A stretch of DNA of 64,000 bases. Source: Euphorbia lathyris (taxonomy: Eukaryota; Streptophyta; Magnoliopsida; Malpighiales; Euphorbiaceae). The number at the start of each line of letters is the position of its first letter. The first letter of the stretch is position 1. Under the pieces are notes generated by a model. That model was given only the letters and a program-made list of their open reading frames with translations, was not told the origin of the DNA and ran no database searches. Shown here in pieces: positions 25,701 to 32,800 of the stretch. The stretch spans positions 17,277,001 to 17,341,000 of the forward strand of contig NC_088914.1 in the NCBI RefSeq assembly GCF_963576675.1, read 5' to 3'. A program made the translations under genes and the position numbers.

Positions 25701-28700
25701 ATGACATTGTAGCAATACGTGCCTTCATGCGTAATGAAGGAGGTTTTTTCGGCGTCGGCAGGGTCCAGAGGGATCTGCTGGAAACCAGCGATAGCATCGA
25801 ACTGAGACAAGATCTTGCGACCAGCAGTCTGATCAAGGAGCTGATCTATATTAGGCAGCGAGTAGGAATCCTTGGGGCAAGCTTTATTAACATTCGTAAA
25901 ATCTACACACATGCGGTACTTCCCGCTGGCTTTCTTTACAAGTACAACGTTAGAACGTCAGGCCGGGTAGTTAACTTCGCGAATAAATTTTACAGCTAGG
26001 AGTTTGTCAATCTCTGCCTTTACTGCGACCTGCTTGTCCCTTGCCTGCACTCGCATCCTCTGCTTTAAGGGTTCGACGGAGGGGTCGATGCTTAGCTTAT
26101 GTACTGCTTGATCAGGTGAGACCCCCATGATGTCCTCGGTGCACCAAGCGAACACATCTGAGTGTTCCGACAGGACAGCTCTGATTTCGTTGGCCAAAGG
26201 GGACGCGAGCCTGGTCCCGATCTTTACAGTCCGATTTTCCCCGAGGATGCAGTCGTCGATCGGCTCGATAGGCACGGGATTGTACCCTCTCATGTCCATC
26301 AGGTCGTCCTCCAGGTAGAGCGCTGTCCGGGGCTGAGTTGCCTCCCACTGCAATCTTTTAGCCAACATGCGATCTCCCTGGATGGCGATCCTTCCGTGTT
26401 GACTTGGCAAGGTCAAGCATAAACTGGAGATGTCAATCGTGGCTCTCAGGGCAGCCAGCAGGGGCCTCCCGATGATAGCGTTGTAGGCTAGTGGAATATC
26501 GACCACCACCCATTCTGCGGTCTCCTCTGCTTCCTCGACTCCTTCGGCGAAAATAGTAGGCAATGTGATAACTCCCTTGACCGGGACTTCGATCTCCGAC
26601 AGGCCGACCAGAGGGAAAGATCCGGCTCTTAGGGCAGTGTGAGTACTCTTCATTGCGCGGAGTGCCGTCCATGTGAGCAAGTTCACCGAACTTCCCGTGT
26701 CAACCAGCACCCGGTGCGTTTTGAAACCAGCGATGTTGATGGTTACGACCAGAGCTTCTGAATGGCTGGTCCGGAGGGGTGGTTGTACCGTTAAAGTCTG
26801 CCCAACTTCCTTCCTCTTACGGGAGCTCTCCGGTGGTGCGGAGAGCGCTGGTGCCCCTTCCCTTATGACGTGTATCTCCCCATGGTACCTTGGTCGCTTG
26901 GGCTCCTCTGCTCGGCCCGCTTCTCGCTGCTTCGGGCTCTGCTCCCTCTGCCTGATCATTTTTGGTGGTGCGCCCTGCTCTGTGATCCGCTCAATCTCCT
27001 TTTGCAGCTGATAGCAGTTTTCCGTGGAATGTCCGGAGGATTTGTGATATTTACAGTACTCTTTTTCCGTTCGAGACTTGACCTTGTCGCTAGAAGGGAT
27101 TTGCTGTGTGAATCGGCGTGGCTGGTTCTGAGCTGCGTAATGCACCTCCTTGCCGCGGGATCGATCTCCACTTCGCTCTAAGTTTGCCCGCTCGGCGCGG
27201 GCCGGAAAGGGCATTGGGGCTTCCTTGCGATCTCTAGTGTCCTCTCGTACCTCTGGAATCGGTCTGCCCTTATCCTGCTTGGGTGCGTCTCCCCTGGCCT
27301 TGTCTCTGTCCGACTCCTCGTACCCGGCGGGACGGTCGCAGTCATCATACCTAACAAAAGTCTGTGCCATGGTCATGAGCTCATCGAAAGATCTTGGCAT
27401 CTTCCGGAAACATTTTTGCTTTAGAGGCTCGCATGAGGTCCCCTTTGCCAAAGCGTCGTGAGCCACCTCCAGGTTGAGGCCCTTAACCTGCGAGGCAATA
27501 TGGTGAAACCTCGAGAGGAAGTTGCGCAGAGGCTCAGTCGCTCGCTGCTTGAGCCCGTTGAGGTCTGAACTGATCTTCCTAACTTTTGCCGCCGCCGCAA
27601 AACGGGAGAGGAAAAGATCTTTTAAGAGATCAAAAGAGTCAATTGATTCTGGAGCAAGTCCTCGATACCACTCTTGCGCACTGGACGAAAGCATGGTCGG
27701 AAAGACCTTGCACATGATGTCCTCGTCCTTCGAGTATAAGTTGATGGTGCTCATGAATGAGGCCACGTGATCGTTTGGATCCTCGGTCCCCGTGTATTGG
27801 GACAGTCGGGGAGCCTTCCAATCGCGCGGGAACCTCGTCTCGATGATCCTCTACACCAGCGGCGTTTTGCTGGACGTGACGCTCCCTCCTATTACGCCCC
27901 CGAGGGCCCTCTTATCAAGGAAGCGCTGGATTTTCAGCTCCAACAAATCTTCGCTACTCGCGGCTGAGGTTTCCTCGCGCCGCGCTCTACCTTCTCCGAC
28001 TATAACGGCCCCGGCTCCGCTTCCCGCGATGATCAACGGCACCGCGGCCTCCACTGGCGGAGCTCCTTCTTTTTGTAATTCCGCCGCCTCCTTGAGGTAT
28101 TGCCAGATTTTGGCGTTCTCCTCCTGCAAACTCCTTTGTTGATCTATGATCTTCATCTGGGCCGCCGTATGTATCGCCCGGGTTGTCTGAAAACCTTGGA
28201 TTGCACTGAGGAGTTGAGTGGTGTTGTAGGTCTCCTCTTCTTCAGGGCTCACCTCCTCCATCAGCGGTCCTAGGTTTCTGGGGGAAATTGGAATGTTCGG
28301 GGTCGAACGCTCGGCGTGCGTCATGGAGCTAGTTGCTCCCGTTTTGGGTACTGTCGCCGGGGCCGATTCAGTGGGGGTCTGCATTCTGTTTGATGCTCCG
28401 AAGTCACTTGTATTCCACGTTCACCGCACCAAATAATCTGGGAATGCGGAATAGTGATCCGGGGTTCCGTCGGGGAGATATTGCTCTTCTCGTGGGTCGT
28501 CTCTGCGCGGGGATCGGTCCCTATGGATACTCCGAAGATTAAGACAATTAGTTATTCTTAGAGAGCTTTTTAGGCTAGTGTGAATGAAGTAGAGAAAAGT
28601 AAGAAAGAGTTCCCCGCCCCTTCCTCCTTGAATGGGTTATTTATACCGGACAGTCCTGGGCCTGGGGGCCATATGCCACCTGGTCGCATGATGGGCCGCC

Positions 28701-29845
28701 CCTGGGCCTTAGTGTGATAATCCGAATCAGGATCTATTATCCAAACGGATGGAGAAGTAGATGTAGATGTTGCTCATAGGATTAAAGCTGGTTGGTCGAA
28801 GTGGAAGAGTGCTACGGGTTTCCTTTGTGACCCCGGCATGCCTAATAGACTGAAGGGAAAATTCTACTGGACGGCAATTAGACCAGCATTGTTATATGGT
28901 ACGGAGTGTTGGGCAGTGAAACACTGCCACATCCATAAGATGTCGGTGGCGGAGATGCGTATGTTGAGATGGATGTGTGGTCATACGAGAAAGGATCGGG
29001 TGAGTAATGAAATAATTAGGACAAAAGTAGGGGTCGCATCTATTGAGAATAAAATGAGAGAAAACCAACTAAGGTGGTTTGGCCATGTGAGACGTAGAGC
29101 GTTTGATGCACCGGTTAGGAGAACTGAAGAGTGGCAAAAGGATGTAGTGGTGAGGGGTAGGGGAAGACCTAAGCAAACTTGAAGGAGGGTGATCGAGAGT
29201 GATATGAGTTTACTGGGAATTGAGGAAAATATGGTAGTGGATCCGACGGAGTGGAGGGAGCGAATTTGTGTCGCTGACACGACTTGATTTCACGGTTTTA
29301 TATGATGGTTCATGTTAGCCGACCCCGAATCATTTCGGGACTAAGTCTTTGTTGTTGTTGTATACTCCTGATTTTAAGGATGCAATTGGTTATAACTTAT
29401 ATGATAAAATAGTTTATTATTTTCAAAATTTGACAAATCTGAAATTTAGTGGATAAGTTTGAGACATTTGTAATTAACCAACTCTATATATATCATTGTG
29501 TAACTTACCCTAAATTTTTTGTTTATAAAGATATAAAATGAGATCGAAAAGAACAATTGGCCCAAAAAAATCTAGTTAATGTAAAATTGGCCACCACGGT
29601 GTAAAAAAAACAAAGTAAGTATAGCCTTTACTATATATATATATAATTATTTATTACTAGAGTTAGTAAATGTGAAAATCAAATACATATTGTGAATAAA
29701 ATATTATTCATTTTAAATGTATCTATGTACATTGTAATGTTATCAAAACCGAACTGAATATTTAACCGGATTTGTGATTGGGTCAAGAGTCATATAGTCA
29801 GACCATATGATTCAAATTGGTCAAACCGGATGATGTAATAAATAA

Positions 29846-29894
<49 letters not shown>

Positions 29895-32800
29895 TTTGAA
29901 ATTATTTTTATAAATTAGAACTAAACTTTCTCAAATAAACATTTTGTCACATAGGACTAAAGATATTAAGGGTTGCGTATAATATATAATAGGCTTAAAC
30001 CACTATATTTAGCTCTCGATTTATCTAATTTTTTTTTATTTGGCCCCTGACATATTATTTGGTCACATTTGGCAATTTCATCCAATTTAAATAGGGACTT
30101 AACATAGTTGTTATTCTATTAGCACGTGATGATATTTTGACAGTTAAATTTGAGTTTAGAGATTTGTTTTTATTTGTTTTTCTTTTTTAATCCAATTAAT
30201 TATTTTCATATAAGAGAGTTATGTGGTAAATAAACTTCAAGACGTGTGACGTGTCAAGCTCATATGTCAAAATATCATTACATATGAGGGGGATAACGGT
30301 TTTGTCAAATCTACATCTAAATTGGATAAAATTTCACCAATTAGGATAGTTCAAGGACCAAATATAACCGAATAATAAATCAGAAACCAAATGATAAAAT
30401 TTTGAATAGATCAAAACTCCATAACATGTTAAGCCTATATAATAAAGTTCGAAGGGTATAGACAGAAAATAATAAAAAGTTAAGAATTCTTAATAAAGAA
30501 AAAAAGAAAAGGTTTTTTTTTTTTTTTGAAAAAAAAAAAGAAAAGGTTAAAAATCATAAAAGTGAGGAAATGATATATTCGGATAAGGTGGGGAAGAATT
30601 TGGGATCAAAAGCTTTACGCACATGGAATGAATAACAAAGCAAGCACTGATACATTTTTGTGGCGCATGTAAGTTCTTTTTTCTAAAAACCGAGTCAGAT
30701 TGGTTCGGTCCGATCCCGATTCTGTCCAATTTATGATAAATTAAAGTGAGATGATAAATACCGCCATTAAATTCCTTTTCACCACTACTTTTGGACTTTT
30801 CTGCCATTCTCATAATTTTGATCAAAAACTGAAAATTCTCTCTCCAAAATCATAAACCCGAACAACAATAATTGAAATTATGAAAATAATTGATGTGTGA
30901 CAATCCGAACCCCGAAAATGGATGATTACGAGTCGGAAACATTAAGATTTACATCTTTTTATCAAAGAACTCATGAAAATAATACATATTTTTCATGACG
31001 ATTTTGCATTTTTCGTCACAAAAAATTGGAGAATTTTTAATTTTTCATCTCAAAAAATTGAATGATTTAGTATTTTTCGTCACTAAAATTTTTACGATTT
31101 TGCATATTTCAAAATTTAGCCTAAGCGGATGCGGCATACCATTCCCACCATGGTGGGAACGGATGCGGCATCCGTACCCGCCATGGTGGGAATGGTATGC
31201 TGCAGCCGTTCCCATCATGGCTGGAACGGGTGGAACGGATGCGGGGATGTTGCTTTTATAATCCCATCACGGGTGGAACGGATGCGGCATACCATTCCCA
31301 CCATGGTGGTAACGGATGCGGCATACCATTCCCACCATGGCGGGAACGGATGCGGCATCCGCTCCCATCATGGTGGGAATGGTATGCCGCATCCGTTTAG
31401 GCTAAATTTTAAATTTTCTCTCAAAATTTTTTTTCCTAATTTTGACAAAAATTTTATGCCAAGGGCAAAATGGTCCAATGGATGCGGTGATAAGGAATTT
31501 GGGTGCGGTATATAGCAATACCCTAAATTAAATTGTAACAAACCAATTCAACTTGCTAACCAATTGCGAATTCGACTGATCAAATCGGTCAGTCCGGTCT
31601 AAATTTTATAACATTGCTAAATTGTATAAACGAATTTTACTGTTATCCTATAACAAGCTTGACATATAAAAATATATTTTTAAACAGCTTAAAAATATAA
31701 AATAAATAATTCTTTTCAATAAAAGTTTTTTTTTTAAAACATTCTTTTTAATAAAAGTTTATGTTCACAATCAGTTTTCATGATAATAAAAATTTAAAAT
31801 ATGTAATTATAGTTAAATAATAGCGCAAATTGAGAAATTAAAAATTAAAGCTCTATCTTCTCTAAGGCTGTGCAAAAAAGGTTGTGAGATCCAATAGGCA
31901 GGCAGTAGTAAATATTTTCTTTCTTCATTCAGTTATTAGCTAATAACTGTTTCTATTAGTTGTTTGTAGTTGCAGTAAGCTGTTTGTTGTTGTTGTTAGC
32001 TGTTTAATTACTAATGTTTGGTAAAATTATATTAAAATATTATTGTTAGTATTTAAAATATCCAATATAGACATGTTTTAAAAATATTTTGTAAAAATAA
32101 GAAGAATAATTTTGTCAATAACAAATAACTACAAACAACTGTTCATGAAAAGCTCCAAAAAAAGATTTTCGTGAAAAGCTCCAAAATGCTGCAGTTTCCA
32201 GAGAAAATGCTAAATGCTGCAGTTATATAAACCTAACCAAACGCTATATTTCCTGCGGTTTGGAGTGAAACGCTAAACGCTCCTTCCAAAAACTAAAACA
32301 AACACCCACTAAATAACTTGATATTTGCATCTATAGGATGGATTCAGAAAAAAGTAATATTATACTTATTTTATCAACTGATTTTTTAAAATTATTTAGT
32401 TAATTTTTCTTAACTTATCAAAATAAATGATTTTTAATTTAATTGACTAATTTAAATGGGAAAAAAATATTCGTTATCAAACACACTTAAATTAAATAAT
32501 TATTTAAAATTAATAAGTGATTAAATAAATTATCAAAAGGCCTTAGTTATTGATATTTTGATAAATTATTTATAAATGTATCAGTAATATACATTTTATA
32601 CATAATTACAGTAATATTTAAAAGTAATTAAATAACATATTAAAATAGTAATTTGGAAAACAAAACAATAAATTAATTTGTTAAATTTGTTTATTAACTG
32701 TATAAATAGATAATTTTTGATAATATTTATGTTAACCACTATTTAGTAGTAACATTCTTTTATCTGATTTAAAAAACTTAACATTATTTTAATTAAAAAA

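Larger units (their letters stand above)
17772..28729 (-). mobile_element. Tat/Retand-lineage Ty3/Gypsy LTR retrotransposon with convergent extra genes
   Basis: Two LTRs (17772-18066, 28434-28729) are flanked by the 5-bp duplication GGATC (17767-17771, 28730-28734). Gag-pol runs on the minus strand (28384-23036) in the order gag, protease, RT, RNase H, a second archaeal-type RNase H, integrase. The dual RNase H defines the Tat lineage. Between integrase and the 3' LTR, a plus-strand gene block (about 18300-22115) and a 122-bp tandem repeat fill about 5 kb. The LTRs differ by about four substitutions and one indel, so the insertion is recent, yet the coding regions carry several in-frame stops. 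It sits inside the RT gene of the RTE LINE. Confidence 0.93.
15149..29360 (+). mobile_element. RTE-type LINE, interrupted by an LTR retrotransposon
   Basis: The 17-base target duplication TATACTCCTGATTTTAA is at 15132-15148 and 29361-29377. The element body is 15149-17771 plus 28735-29360; the middle is a later LTR retrotransposon that duplicated GGATC. The single ORF has an AP-type endonuclease followed by reverse transcriptase, and the 3' end is a short GTT repeat instead of poly-A. Both are marks of the RTE clade, whose plant members are often mis-annotated as craniofacial development protein 2. The endonuclease nicks target DNA and the RT copies the RNA in place. This copy is dead (stops, frameshifts, altered catalytic residue). 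Confidence 0.88.

Noticed and set aside
28385..28433. tRNA primer-binding site of the Tat-type element
   Set aside because: TTTGGTGCGGTGAACG follows the LTR, but it does not match the initiator-tRNA site and I could not assign it to another tRNA.
31129..31515. Overlapping plus-strand frames up to 128 codons
   Set aside because: They are produced by the palindromic repeat; the peptides are repeats of histidine/glycine/methionine words in two frames.
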